Origin: Alicyclobacillus contaminans DSM 17975
GTDB taxonomy: Bacteria > Bacillota > Bacilli > Alicyclobacillales > Alicyclobacillaceae
Direction of reading: 5' to 3'
Length of the DNA: 64,000 nucleotides
Assembly (NCBI RefSeq): GCF_000429525.1
Contig: NZ_AUCA01000008.1
Location: 1-64,000 of the forward strand
Shown here one piece after another: positions 56,447 to 64,000 of the stretch (positions are counted from its first letter, which is position 1; the number at the start of each line of letters is the position of its first letter). Both the position numbers and the translations under genes were made by a program. Under the pieces are notes generated by a model that searched no databases, was not told the origin of the DNA, and worked only from the letters and a program-made list of their open reading frames with translations.

Positions 56447-57712
56447 TCACTTCCGGCGGACCGGTGGAACATGGGTGTAGGACCCCACATCCAATCCGGG
56501 ACATTCCGACCGAAAGATGTCCATGACCTGCTTCATGCCCAGCAATTCTCCACGCTGCGCCGGAATCCGTTCCATGTAGTACTCCGGATCAATGTTCAAA
56601 TTGCGCATTTGAACCAAGCGAACGCCGGTGTCCCGGAGAAACTCGACCATGGCCTCGACTTCTTCCTCGCGATCCGTCACGCCCGGAAACACCAGGTAAT
56701 TGATGGAGGTATACACACCTTGTTCCGCCGCGTAACGCAACGTGGCCGCCACATTCTCGACGCCGTAGCCACGAGGCTTGTAGTACGCATTGTAGTGGTC
56801 GGGCAGTGCACTGATGATGCTCACGCGCATCAGATCGAGACCGGCATCCACAATGGCCTGCAAGGGTCTCGTCAGTCCGCCATTGGTGTTGATGTTGATG
56901 TATCCGTCGCTCGTCTGTTCCCGCACGCGCCGAATCGACTGCACAATGTCCGGCCAACGCGTCGCCGGCTCTCCCTCACAGCCCTGGCCAAAACTGACGA
57001 TACCCTGAGGATTTCGCCGAATGTGGGTCATCATCACATCGACCAGTTCGTCCACCGTCGGTCGGAAGTTCAGTCGAACCTGCGGCGAAGGGAACGGCGC
57101 GTCGTCCGGCTGCTCCGAGATGCACCCCACACACGCCGCGTTGCACGTCGACGATATCGGCAAAGCGCCTTCCAGGCGGCCGAGGAATGTGTTTTTCGCG
57201 GTGAGGCACCCATAGCCGAGCGCACAGTGAGACAGGTGGGCATACAGACGGTTCTCGGGGTGCTCTGCCAAGATCCGCTCTACCGCCGCTTCCACTTCCC
57301 CGTCCGCAATCGCCGACGGATCCCACAGATCCGGATTGTCGGTGGCGTCTGCCGCCACCACGAACTCGCCGTCCAACCAGCCGACGGCGGTGTAGCCAAA
57401 CAGCGGCAGCGGCTCGGCATCGCGGCTTCGCTTGACGTATCCGGGCAGATACAACCGCGTGAACCCCTGCGGAAGCAACGCTCCAACCGCGTATGTGTCT
57501 CCTTCGAGTTGAACCATCTCGCCGGTGTCCGGTCGAACGCCAATCACGCGCGTTCCCGGCAACCACGCCAACGTGGCCCCTTTGGGGAGAGGAATCCACT
57601 CCGCAGGCTCAATATCCGTGAGATACGCGCCGGTTCGCCCTGTTGGAAGATAACGGTGGTGATTCATTACTTCTCCGCGCGCATTGGCGTAGACCAGCTT
57701 CGGTTGCTTCAC
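56447..57712 (-). CDS. Radical SAM protein of unknown function
   Basis: 421 residues. The cluster motif is C190-N-A-A-C194-V-G-C197. N-terminal 180 residues form a separate beta-rich domain with two more cysteines (C163, C169) just before the SAM domain. T-N-G-G-L-T near 285 and the M-R-V-S-I motif around 307 follow the SAM barrel pattern. There is no SPASM-type Cys tail. It lies between rho and rpmE on the same strand with 38 nt after rho. The substrate cannot be inferred from sequence. Confidence 0.82.
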   Translation of the reverse strand: MKQPKLVYANARGEVMNHHRYLPTGRTGAYLTDIEPAEWIPLPKGATLAWLPGTRVIGVRPDTGEMVQLEGDTYAVGALLPQGFTRLYLPGYVKRSRDAEPLPLFGYTAVGWLDGEFVVAADATDNPDLWDPSAIADGEVEAAVERILAEHPENRLYAHLSHCALGYGCLTAKNTFLGRLEGALPISSTCNAACVGCISEQPDDAPFPSPQVRLNFRPTVDELVDVMMTHIRRNPQGIVSFGQGCEGEPATRWPDIVQSIRRVREQTSDGYININTNGGLTRPLQAIVDAGLDLMRVSIISALPDHYNAYYKPRGYGVENVAATLRYAAEQGVYTSINYLVFPGVTDREEEVEAMVEFLRDTGVRLVQMRNLNIDPEYYMERIPAQRGELLGMKQVMDIFRSECPGLDVGSYTHVPPVRRK

Positions 57713-57750
57713 AGTGACATCCTTTCTTCACGCCGCAATGAACGGCGCTG

Positions 57751-59004
57751 TCAGGCCTTCTTCTCTTTTTGCAGTTCCAGCCCTTGCAGGAACTCTTCGT
57801 TCGTTTTGTAGTGCTTGAACTTGCGAATGAACAACTCGGTGAAATCTTGGTTGTCTCCCATCGACTTCCGGATGGCCCAGACCTTGTCCAGGACTTCCTT
57901 CGGCAGCAGCAGCTCCTCGCGCCGGGTCCCGGAGCGGCGAATATCCAACGCCGGAAACACCCGTTTTTCAGCCAGCCTGCGGTCCAGGTGCAACTCCAGA
58001 TTGCCCGTTCCCTTGAACTCCTCGTAAATCACGTCGTCCATCCGCGATCCCGTGTCGACCAGGGCCGTGGCCAAAATGGTCAGGCTCCCGCCCTCTTCCA
58101 CGTTGCGTGCCGCACCGAAGAAGCGCTTGGGGCGGTGGAACGCGGCGGGATCTATCCCACCAGACAAAGTCCTGCCGCTCGGCGGCACCACCAGGTTGTA
58201 AGCCCGAGCCAGACGCGTGATGCTATCCAACAGGATGACCACGTCCCGCTTGTGTTCAACAAGCCTGAGCGCCCGCTCCAACACGAGCTCTGCCACTTTG
58301 ATATGGTTCTCCGGCACTTCATCGAACGTGGATGCAATCACCTCACCGCGCACCGAACGCTGCATGTCCGTCACTTCCTCAGGCCGTTCATCAATCAACA
58401 GCACGAGCAGCGTCGCATCCGGATAATTGGTGGCCACACTGTGCGCAATTTCTTTGAGCAACAGCGTTTTCCCCGCTTTCGGCGGCGCCACAATCAATCC
58501 GCGTTGGCCGAAGCCAACCGGCGCGAACAAGTCAATGATTCGTGTGGCTATGCGATCCGGTGTGGTTTGCAATTCCATTCGTTTCTGAGGAAACAGTGGT
58601 GTGAGGGCTGGGAAGTGAAGTCGTTCCGCAGCGAGGTTCGGACTGACACCGTTCACCGCTTCAACATGCAGGAGACCGAAATACCGCTCGTTTTCCTTCG
58701 GCGGTCTCACTTTCCCGGAGACCAAATCCCCCGTTCGCAGGTCGAACCTTCGTATCTGGGAAGCTGCGACGTATATGTCTTCAGCGCTTGGCAGGTACCC
58801 GACCGGTCTGAGAAACCCGTATCCGTCCTGCATAATTTCCAGCACGCCTTCTGCGAACATCAACCCGTCTTTCTCGGCTTGCGCTTTCAGAATCGCGAAG
58901 ATAAGTTCTCGTTTCTTCATGTTCCCGTAGTACGGGATTTGGAACTCCTTCGCATACGCGTACAGTTCCGTCAACTTTTTCTGTTCCAGTTCATGAATGT
59001 CCAA
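57751..59004 (-). CDS. rho: Transcription termination factor Rho
   Basis: 417 residues from a TTG at 59004 (GGGGGA 6 nt upstream). N-terminal RNA-binding OSB fold ([15 protein letters not shown] near 52-66), Walker A A-P-P-K-A-G-K-T near 170, Walker B V-V-I-L-L-D-S near 255, Q-loop and R-loop S-G-G-I-D-P-A-A. It is a hexameric RNA-dependent ATPase. Confidence 0.97.
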   Translation of the reverse strand: MDIHELEQKKLTELYAYAKEFQIPYYGNMKKRELIFAILKAQAEKDGLMFAEGVLEIMQDGYGFLRPVGYLPSAEDIYVAASQIRRFDLRTGDLVSGKVRPPKENERYFGLLHVEAVNGVSPNLAAERLHFPALTPLFPQKRMELQTTPDRIATRIIDLFAPVGFGQRGLIVAPPKAGKTLLLKEIAHSVATNYPDATLLVLLIDERPEEVTDMQRSVRGEVIASTFDEVPENHIKVAELVLERALRLVEHKRDVVILLDSITRLARAYNLVVPPSGRTLSGGIDPAAFHRPKRFFGAARNVEEGGSLTILATALVDTGSRMDDVIYEEFKGTGNLELHLDRRLAEKRVFPALDIRRSGTRREELLLPKEVLDKVWAIRKSMGDNQDFTELFIRKFKHYKTNEEFLQGLELQKEKKA

Positions 59005-59066
59005 TAGGCGTCCCCCGATTCTCCTATCCGCGGCGAATCCATGATCGGCCGCAATCAGCCGTATGC

Positions 59067-59072
59067 ATTATA
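59067..59072 (-). promoter_or_regulatory. Extended -10 promoter of rho
   Basis: TGATATAAT on the minus strand (-10 TATAAT at 59067-59072), 63 nt before the rho start, -35 weak. Confidence 0.5.
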
Positions 59073-59186
59073 TCATGTTTACCCACGCAATCCTATCTTA
59101 TGCTGTGAATCCCCTTTCACGCTGTGCAAGCGCACGAACCGGCGGTCGAATCCACCATTCGGCGCAGATTCGTCGCTCGAGAGGAT

Positions 59187-60158
59187 TCAAATCTGCAGTC
59201 CGTTCAATTGCTTGCGGGACAGATCATGGGTGGCATCCACAAACCGCACCGTCCCCGTTTGCGCTCGCATGACCACGGAATGGGTGCGCGCTCGCGATTG
59301 GCCAATGAACCGCACGCCCCGCAGCAGTTCTCCGTCTGTCACGCCGGTTGCCGCAAAGATGGCATCATCGCCGCGCACGAGGTCTTCCATCGTCAAAACT
59401 CGACGGATATCGCCAATCCCCATGGCTTCACACCGCGCCCGCTGTTCGTCCGTTTCCGGCAAAAGCCGCCCCTGCAATTCGCCGCCCATGCATTTGAGCG
59501 CCGCTGCCGCCAGCACCCCTTCCGGCGCCCCGCCGATACCGAACAGGATATCCACGCCCGTTTCGGGAAACGCCGTATTCAACGCTGCCGCTACGTCCCC
59601 GTCCGTGATCAACTTGATTCGCGCGCCGGCGGCCCGCACCTGTTGAATGATGTGTTCATGACGCGGCCGATCCAGAATCACCGCAACCACGTCCGAGATA
59701 TCCTTCTCCGCCGCTTCCGCAACCGCACGGAGATTTTCAGCCACCGACGCGTCGAGGTGCACTCTGCCTTTGGCCCGCGGCCCCACAGCGATTTTTTCCA
59801 TGTACATGTCCGGCGCGTGCAGCAGAGTCCCTTCGGGCGCCACCGCGACAACCGCCATCGCGTTCCATTGTCCCTTCGCCAGAATGTTGGTGCCCTCCAG
59901 TGGATCCACCGCCACATCCAGCTTTGGGGCAACGCCGGTGCCCAGGCGCTCCCCGATGTACAGCATGGGCGCCTCGTCCATTTCCCCCTCGCCAATGACC
60001 ACCGTGCCATCCATCTGAACGGTGTCGAACATCATCCGCATCGCGTTGGTGGCCGCGGCGTCGGCTTCGTTCTTTTGACCTCGTCCCATCCAACGCGCGC
60101 AATTCAGCGCTGCGACTTCCGTGACGCGCACAATTTCCAGGGCCAGTTCTCTATCCAT
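59187..60158 (-). CDS. glpX: Fructose-1,6-bisphosphatase, class II
   Basis: 323 residues. Metal sites: [13 protein letters not shown] (about 54-66) and V-D-P-L-E-G-T-N (about 83-90). It removes phosphate from fructose-1,6-bisphosphate in gluconeogenesis, Mn2+-dependent. It precedes rho in Bacillus as here. ATG at 60158 has a usable AGGAGATGAG site. Confidence 0.96.
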   Translation of the reverse strand: MDRELALEIVRVTEVAALNCARWMGRGQKNEADAAATNAMRMMFDTVQMDGTVVIGEGEMDEAPMLYIGERLGTGVAPKLDVAVDPLEGTNILAKGQWNAMAVVAVAPEGTLLHAPDMYMEKIAVGPRAKGRVHLDASVAENLRAVAEAAEKDISDVVAVILDRPRHEHIIQQVRAAGARIKLITDGDVAAALNTAFPETGVDILFGIGGAPEGVLAAAALKCMGGELQGRLLPETDEQRARCEAMGIGDIRRVLTMEDLVRGDDAIFAATGVTDGELLRGVRFIGQSRARTHSVVMRAQTGTVRFVDATHDLSRKQLNGLQI

Positions 60159-60231
60159 CGCGACTCATCTCCTGCCCACCAGATTGCCCACTCACACAGC
60201 TCGCCAAGAGCCTGTTCGGCATCCGGTATAA

Positions 60232-60237
60232 AGTATA
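60232..60237 (-). promoter_or_regulatory. -10 element of the glpX promoter
   Basis: TGATATACT (extended -10) on the minus strand, with TGTCAC 16 nt upstream as a possible -35; 74 nt before the glpX start. Confidence 0.5.
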
Positions 60238-60308
60238 TCATATTCGATGTATTGTGACATACTTTTGTTCCGGCAAACCGACACCTTCATTGTCTCCATG
60301 TGCATCCG

Positions 60309-60314
60309 TATAAT
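60309..60314 (+). promoter_or_regulatory. -10 element of the patA promoter
   Basis: Perfect TATAAT on the plus strand, 31 nt before the GTG start. TTCATT, 17 nt upstream, is a weak -35. It is divergent from the glpX box. Confidence 0.5.
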
Positions 60315-60344
60315 GGAGGAAAGTAAAACCTTGAAGGAAAGCGG

Positions 60345-61514
60345 GTGCCGTCCCTGGAACACCTTCTCAACCCACGCGTCAAAAACATCGAAATCTCTGG
60401 AATCCGCCAATTCTCCAATCTGGTCTCTCAAGTGCCGGGCGCCATTTCGCTCACGCTCGGTCAGCCGGATTTTCCCACTCCGGAACATATCAAGGAGGCC
60501 GCCGTCCGCGCCATTGCCGACAATCGAACGGGATACACGGCGAACGCGGGATTGGAAGAACTGCGAAAAGCCGCCTGCAACTACGTGGCGAGCCGCTATG
60601 ACCTGCATTATCAATCCAACGAAGTGATTGTGACCATCGGCGCCAGTGAGGCCATCGACATTGCCTTTCGATCCGTCCTCACCGAAGGCAGCGAAGTCAT
60701 ATTACCCGGCCCCGTGTATCCCGGCTATGAGCCGGCGGCGAGGCTGTGCGGCGCAAAAGTGCTGTTTGCCGACACCACGAAGACAGGATTCCGGTTGACG
60801 GCCAACGTGTTGAAACATTACCTGAGCCCGAAAACGCGCTGTGTCGTGTTGCCGTATCCGTCCAATCCGACCGGCGCGGTGCTGTCCGAATCGGAGTTGG
60901 CGGAATTGGCGGACCTCCTCAGCGGACTTGATGTCCTCGTCATCTCCGACGAAATATACAGCGAGCTGACCTTTACCGAACGACATCACTCCATCGCTGC
61001 GCAACCCGGCATGCGGGAACGGACGGTGGTCATCAACGGATTGTCCAAGTCGCACGCCATGACCGGATGGCGGATTGGACTGCTGTTTGCGCCAGAGCCG
61101 CTGGCGCGGCACATGCTGAAGGTGCATCAGTACAACGTGTCCTGTGCATCCTCCATTTCGCAGCATGCGGCCATCGCCGCGCTCACGGAAGGACAGGACG
61201 ACGCACTCCCGATGCGCGAGGAGTATCGCTGGCGAAGAGACTACGCCGTGGACCGGTTGCGGCAGATGGGCTTGCCGGTGGAACCGCCGGAAGGTGCTTT
61301 TTATGTGTTCCCGTCCGTCAGGGAATTCGGCATGAGCAGCTGGACGTTTGCGGAGCGGCTGCTGCGGGAGCACGGTGTGGCCGTGGTGCCAGGCAGCGCG
61401 TTTTCGCGCTTGGGTGAGGGATATGTGCGCATCTCCTACGCCTGCGGCCGCAGCCAATTGGCGGCCGGGCTGGACCGCCTGGAAGCCTTCGTGAATTCGC
61501 TCAGGCGATCCTAA
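60345..61514 (+). CDS. patA: Aminotransferase, likely N-acetyl-LL-diaminopimelate aminotransferase
   Basis: 389 residues, GTG start 6 nt after AAGGA. Class I/II PLP fold with Asn174 (P-S-N-P-T-G), Asp202, Tyr205 and the PLP lysine Lys235 in [14 protein letters not shown]. The name PatA rests on similarity to Bacillus PatA and the nearby dapD and dapL; aspartate aminotransferase is the main alternative. Its end overlaps the convergent dapL end by 14 nt. Confidence 0.85.
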   Translation: MPSLEHLLNPRVKNIEISGIRQFSNLVSQVPGAISLTLGQPDFPTPEHIKEAAVRAIADNRTGYTANAGLEELRKAACNYVASRYDLHYQSNEVIVTIGASEAIDIAFRSVLTEGSEVILPGPVYPGYEPAARLCGAKVLFADTTKTGFRLTANVLKHYLSPKTRCVVLPYPSNPTGAVLSESELAELADLLSGLDVLVISDEIYSELTFTERHHSIAAQPGMRERTVVINGLSKSHAMTGWRIGLLFAPEPLARHMLKVHQYNVSCASSISQHAAIAALTEGQDDALPMREEYRWRRDYAVDRLRQMGLPVEPPEGAFYVFPSVREFGMSSWTFAERLLREHGVAVVPGSAFSRLGEGYVRISYACGRSQLAAGLDRLEAFVNSLRRS

Positions 61515-62658
61515 TCCCGTGCAGGCGCTTGGACTTCCACGCCAGGTACCGGGTGACCACTCGCACGGCCACGGCCAGCGCGCCCTCATCCGGCGCCATC
61601 TTGGCGTGGTGCAGTCCATACGGGGTATTCACTCCCAGCCAAAACATAAAACCAGGGATGTGTTCGAGAAAGTAACCAAAATCCTCGCCGGTCATGGCTT
61701 CGCGGCACTCCACCAGATCCGCGCTGCCATCCGACGCAAGCCAATCCATGAACTCCCGGGTCAAGTCGGGATGATTGTCCACCTGCCGATAAGCGCATCC
61801 CCAGTCGATGGACGCCTGACACTGAAATCCGGTTTCAATGCCCCGGACCAGCGAGGTGATGCGAGCTTTGATATCGGCCATGGCGATCGGGGACAGCGTG
61901 CGGATGGTGCCTTCCAATCGAGCCGTCTCGGCGATGATGTTCTGCTTGGTGCCGCTACTGATTTTTCCCACCGTGACCACCGCTGCATCCAGCGGATTCA
62001 CGTTGCGCGAGACGATGGACTGCAGCTGCGTCACGAGGTGCGCGGCGGCCACCACCATATCGTTGGCCGCGTGCGGGAATGCGGCATGGCCGCCTTTACC
62101 CACGAGATCAATGAACAGTTCCGACGTGTTGGCGAACAGAATTCCGGGCCGCGTCGCGATGGTCCCGACCGGATATTCGGGGGCCACGTGCAGCGCAACG
62201 ATGAAATCGGGCCGCCAATGCTGAAACTCGTCGGATTGCAACATGGGCAAGGCGCCGCCCGGCCCTTCCTCCGCCGGTTGAAAGACCATCACCACATCGT
62301 CGGGAATCGGTTCCCGCACCAGCGCCTCCAATACGCCGAGCGCCACCGCCATGTGCATGTCGTGCCCGCAGGCGTGCATGAAGTTCGGATGTTCCGACGC
62401 GAACGGCAGTCCGGTCTGTTCTGCCATCGGCAAACCGTCCATGTCCGTGCGATACGCGAACGTCCACCGCGGTTGTGTACCTCGCACGCGGACCAGAATG
62501 CCCGTCCGCCAGGTGCGGATCTCCAGACGATCCTGCGGCAGCGCCTGAATATACGACAGCAGCGTTTGCTGGGTCTTGAACTCCGCAAACCCCGGTTCTG
62601 GAATGCGATGGAGCGCACGGCGGATTTGCACCAGATCCAACATGGTTCGATCCATCAT
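61501..62658 (-). CDS. dapL: N-acetyldiaminopimelate deacetylase
   Basis: 385 residues of the M20 peptidase group. Metal ligands Cys97-His99 in H-A-C-G-H-D-M-H-M, Glu130-Glu131 in P-A-E-E-G-P-G-G, His in G-K-G-G-H-A-A-F-P near 180 and the later G-E-D-F-G-Y-F. It removes acetate from N-acetyl-LL-DAP on the way to lysine and peptidoglycan. ATG overlaps the dapD stop. The pathway uses acetyl, not succinyl, intermediates. Confidence 0.92.
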   Translation of the reverse strand: MMDRTMLDLVQIRRALHRIPEPGFAEFKTQQTLLSYIQALPQDRLEIRTWRTGILVRVRGTQPRWTFAYRTDMDGLPMAEQTGLPFASEHPNFMHACGHDMHMAVALGVLEALVREPIPDDVVMVFQPAEEGPGGALPMLQSDEFQHWRPDFIVALHVAPEYPVGTIATRPGILFANTSELFIDLVGKGGHAAFPHAANDMVVAAAHLVTQLQSIVSRNVNPLDAAVVTVGKISSGTKQNIIAETARLEGTIRTLSPIAMADIKARITSLVRGIETGFQCQASIDWGCAYRQVDNHPDLTREFMDWLASDGSADLVECREAMTGEDFGYFLEHIPGFMFWLGVNTPYGLHHAKMAPDEGALAVAVRVVTRYLAWKSKRLHGIRIA

Positions 62659-63359
62659 AGTTGCCGCAGCTCTTGTTTGATCTCTATCTTGGATTGCGTC
62701 TTTTCGTCAATCTGTTTGATGATCCGCGCAGGAACACCGGCCACCACCACATGCGGCGGAACATCCTCAATGACCACGGCGCCAGCGGCCACCACGCTGC
62801 CTCGTCCGACCGTCACGCCTTCCAGAATCACCGCGTTGGCACCCACCAGGACGTCGTCCTCAATCACTACCGGTTTGGCGGAAGGCGGTTCAATGACCCC
62901 TGCAATCACGGCGCCTGCGCCGATGTGACAATTCTTTCCGATGGTGCCGCGTCCGCCGATGACCGCGTTCATGTCAATCATGGTTCCTTCGCCAATCACC
63001 GCACCAATGTTGATGACCGCGCCCATCATGATGACCGCTTGATTGCCAATCGTCACCTGGTCGCGAATGATGGCACCGGGTTCAATGCGGGCATGGACGT
63101 TCTTCGTATCGAGCAGCGGAATCGCCGAATTCCGGCGGTCGCTCTCCACCACCATGTCCTCAATCAGCGCCCGGTGCGCCGTCAGGACCGGCTCCAGGTC
63201 CTTCCACTCTCCGAATGCCACGCCGGCGTCCCCGGAGAAAAACGTATGTACGGTCTCCGGAAAGGGGATATCCTGAAGGCGTCCTTTCAGGTGCACCTTC
63301 ACCGGAGTCTTCTTTTCACTGGTGCGAATGAATTCAATCAATTGATTGGCGTCCATCAT
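62655..63359 (-). CDS. dapD: Tetrahydrodipicolinate N-acetyltransferase
   Basis: 234 residues. An N-terminal helical part (1-80) is followed by hexapeptide repeats forming a left-handed beta helix (about 85-200: [33 protein letters not shown]). It transfers acetyl from acetyl-CoA to tetrahydrodipicolinate. First gene of the dapD-dapL pair, cotranslated by overlap; the equivalent Bacillus gene is also called dapH. Confidence 0.93.
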   Translation of the reverse strand: MMDANQLIEFIRTSEKKTPVKVHLKGRLQDIPFPETVHTFFSGDAGVAFGEWKDLEPVLTAHRALIEDMVVESDRRNSAIPLLDTKNVHARIEPGAIIRDQVTIGNQAVIMMGAVINIGAVIGEGTMIDMNAVIGGRGTIGKNCHIGAGAVIAGVIEPPSAKPVVIEDDVLVGANAVILEGVTVGRGSVVAAGAVVIEDVPPHVVVAGVPARIIKQIDEKTQSKIEIKQELRQL

Positions 63360-63383
63360 GTGTTCGTCCTCTCCCCACCTGCG

Positions 63384-63421
63384 AAAAATGGACGTCAGGC
63401 CGCCAGCAACGGCCCAACGTC
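63384..63421 (-). terminator. Intrinsic terminator after the aldolase gene
   Basis: Stem GACGT..GGCCG with CGGCC..ACGTC (63391-63421, inner 2-base mismatch, 7-nt loop) followed on the minus strand by CATTTTT. It lies 20 nt past the aldolase stop and separates it from dapD. Confidence 0.8.
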
Positions 63422-63440
63422 AGCATCACGCCGGTTCGAA

Positions 63441-64000
63441 TTACTTTTTCGCCACCGTGCTCCAGTCCGCCAAAAACCGTTCAATGCCCTGATCGGTCAG
63501 CGGATGTTTGATCATTCTGTCCAACACGTTGTACGGGCAGGTCGCAATGTGCGCACCAGCTTTCGCAGCCTGGGTCACATGCATGGGATGACGAATGGAA
63601 GCAGCGATGATCTCCGTATCAATGCCATGGATATCAAAAATGGTCGCAATATCCTGAATGAGTTCCACGCCGTCGTAGCTGATGTCATCCAGCCGTCCAA
63701 TGAACGGACTGACAAACGTTGCGCCAGCGCGGGCTGCCAACAACGCTTGATTGGCGCTGAACACGAGGGTGACGTTCGTCTTGATGCCCTCTTTGGCGAA
63801 ACGATGCACCGCCTTCAGGCCTTCGGCGGTCAGCGGCACTTTGATGACGATGTTCTTATGCAACTCCGCCAGCGGCAGCCCTTCTTTCACCATGCTGTCC
63901 GCATCCAGGCTCACCACTTCGGCGCTGATGGGACCATCCACCAGGGTCGTAATTTCTTTGAGCACCTCGATGAAGTCCCGTCCCTCTTTCGCGACCAACG
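63441..64000 (-). CDS. Fructose-6-phosphate aldolase/transaldolase, N-terminus cut by the window edge
   Basis: About 186 residues to the right edge; the true start is outside. K-E-G-R-D-F near the beginning fits the family segment usually preceded by T-T-N-P-S-L. The Schiff-base lysine is in [21 protein letters not shown] and [11 protein letters not shown] complete the small-transaldolase pattern (Bacillus YwjH/Tal). The TTG near 63998 is an internal leucine codon, not the start. Confidence 0.93.
   Translation of the reverse strand, partial: LVAKEGRDFIEVLKEITTLVDGPISAEVVSLDADSMVKEGLPLAELHKNIVIKVPLTAEGLKAVHRFAKEGIKTNVTLVFSANQALLAARAGATFVSPFIGRLDDISYDGVELIQDIATIFDIHGIDTEIIAASIRHPMHVTQAAKAGAHIATCPYNVLDRMIKHPLTDQGIERFLADWSTVAKK

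Overview
The window looks like a 64-kb chromosomal segment of a GC-rich, spore-forming member of the Bacillota, most like Alicyclobacillus and its relatives. This is inferred from gene content and order; no rRNA or other marker gene is present. Evidence for a spore-forming Bacillota is spoIIR behind a sigma-F-type promoter, strong Shine-Dalgarno sites with many GTG and TTG starts, and a backbone that follows the Bacillus subtilis order: fsa/tal-glpX-rho-rpmE-prfA-prmC-spoIIR-ywlC-mntP-ywlE-rpiB-ywlG-glyA-upp-mnaA-atp, then ywzB, ywmB and murAA. Nearly all backbone genes lie on the minus strand.

Layout, left to right. Positions 1-205 hold the start of an IS transposase cut by the window edge. 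442-5620 is a 5-oxoproline module: pxpB-pxpC-pxpA, an APC-type permease and a divergent LysR regulator. 5797-8758 carries murA, ywmB, a DUF3889 lipoprotein candidate and a DUF1146 membrane protein. 8824-18763 is an 11-gene nuo operon (A,B,C,D,H,I,J,K,L,M,N) without nuoE, nuoF or nuoG. 19079-26524 is the full F1Fo ATP synthase operon with atpI and atpZ genes in front. A terminator ends atp, and its tail overlaps the -35 box of a strong nuo promoter, so the two energy operons are head-to-tail but separately promoted.

27162-30373 holds a thiolase, UDP-GlcNAc 2-epimerase and upp. 30751-34658 is a plus-strand cassette (UgtP-like glycosyltransferase, MFS transporter, polysaccharide deacetylase with an extra C-terminal domain) inserted between upp and glyA. 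34765-38481 is glyA-ywlG-rpiB-ywlE and mntP. 38556-47343 is an L-arabinose island: AraR, an ABC sugar importer and araBAD, with two AraR-type operators. It is followed by a secreted SGNH hydrolase. 49332-51102 is ywlC and spoIIR. 51418-53818 has three plus-strand accessory genes: a 42-bp-repeat coiled-coil protein, a glycerophosphodiesterase and a PilZ protein. 53855-64000 is prmC, prfA, rpmE, a radical SAM protein, rho, glpX, three genes of the acetylated lysine/DAP route (patA, dapL, dapD) and a fructose-6-phosphate aldolase/transaldolase cut by the right edge.

The genes combine central functions (respiration, ATP synthesis, wall precursors, translation termination, transcription termination, gluconeogenesis, DAP synthesis) with strain-level additions for sugar and amino-acid use. 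I found no tRNA, rRNA, CRISPR array or complete mobile element. The most interesting leads are the plus-strand glycolipid/deacetylase cassette, the radical SAM gene between rho and rpmE, a pair of near-identical 27-nt motifs in two leaders on opposite strands, a hairpin sequestering the mntP ribosome-binding site, and hairpins in the nuo and atp leaders.
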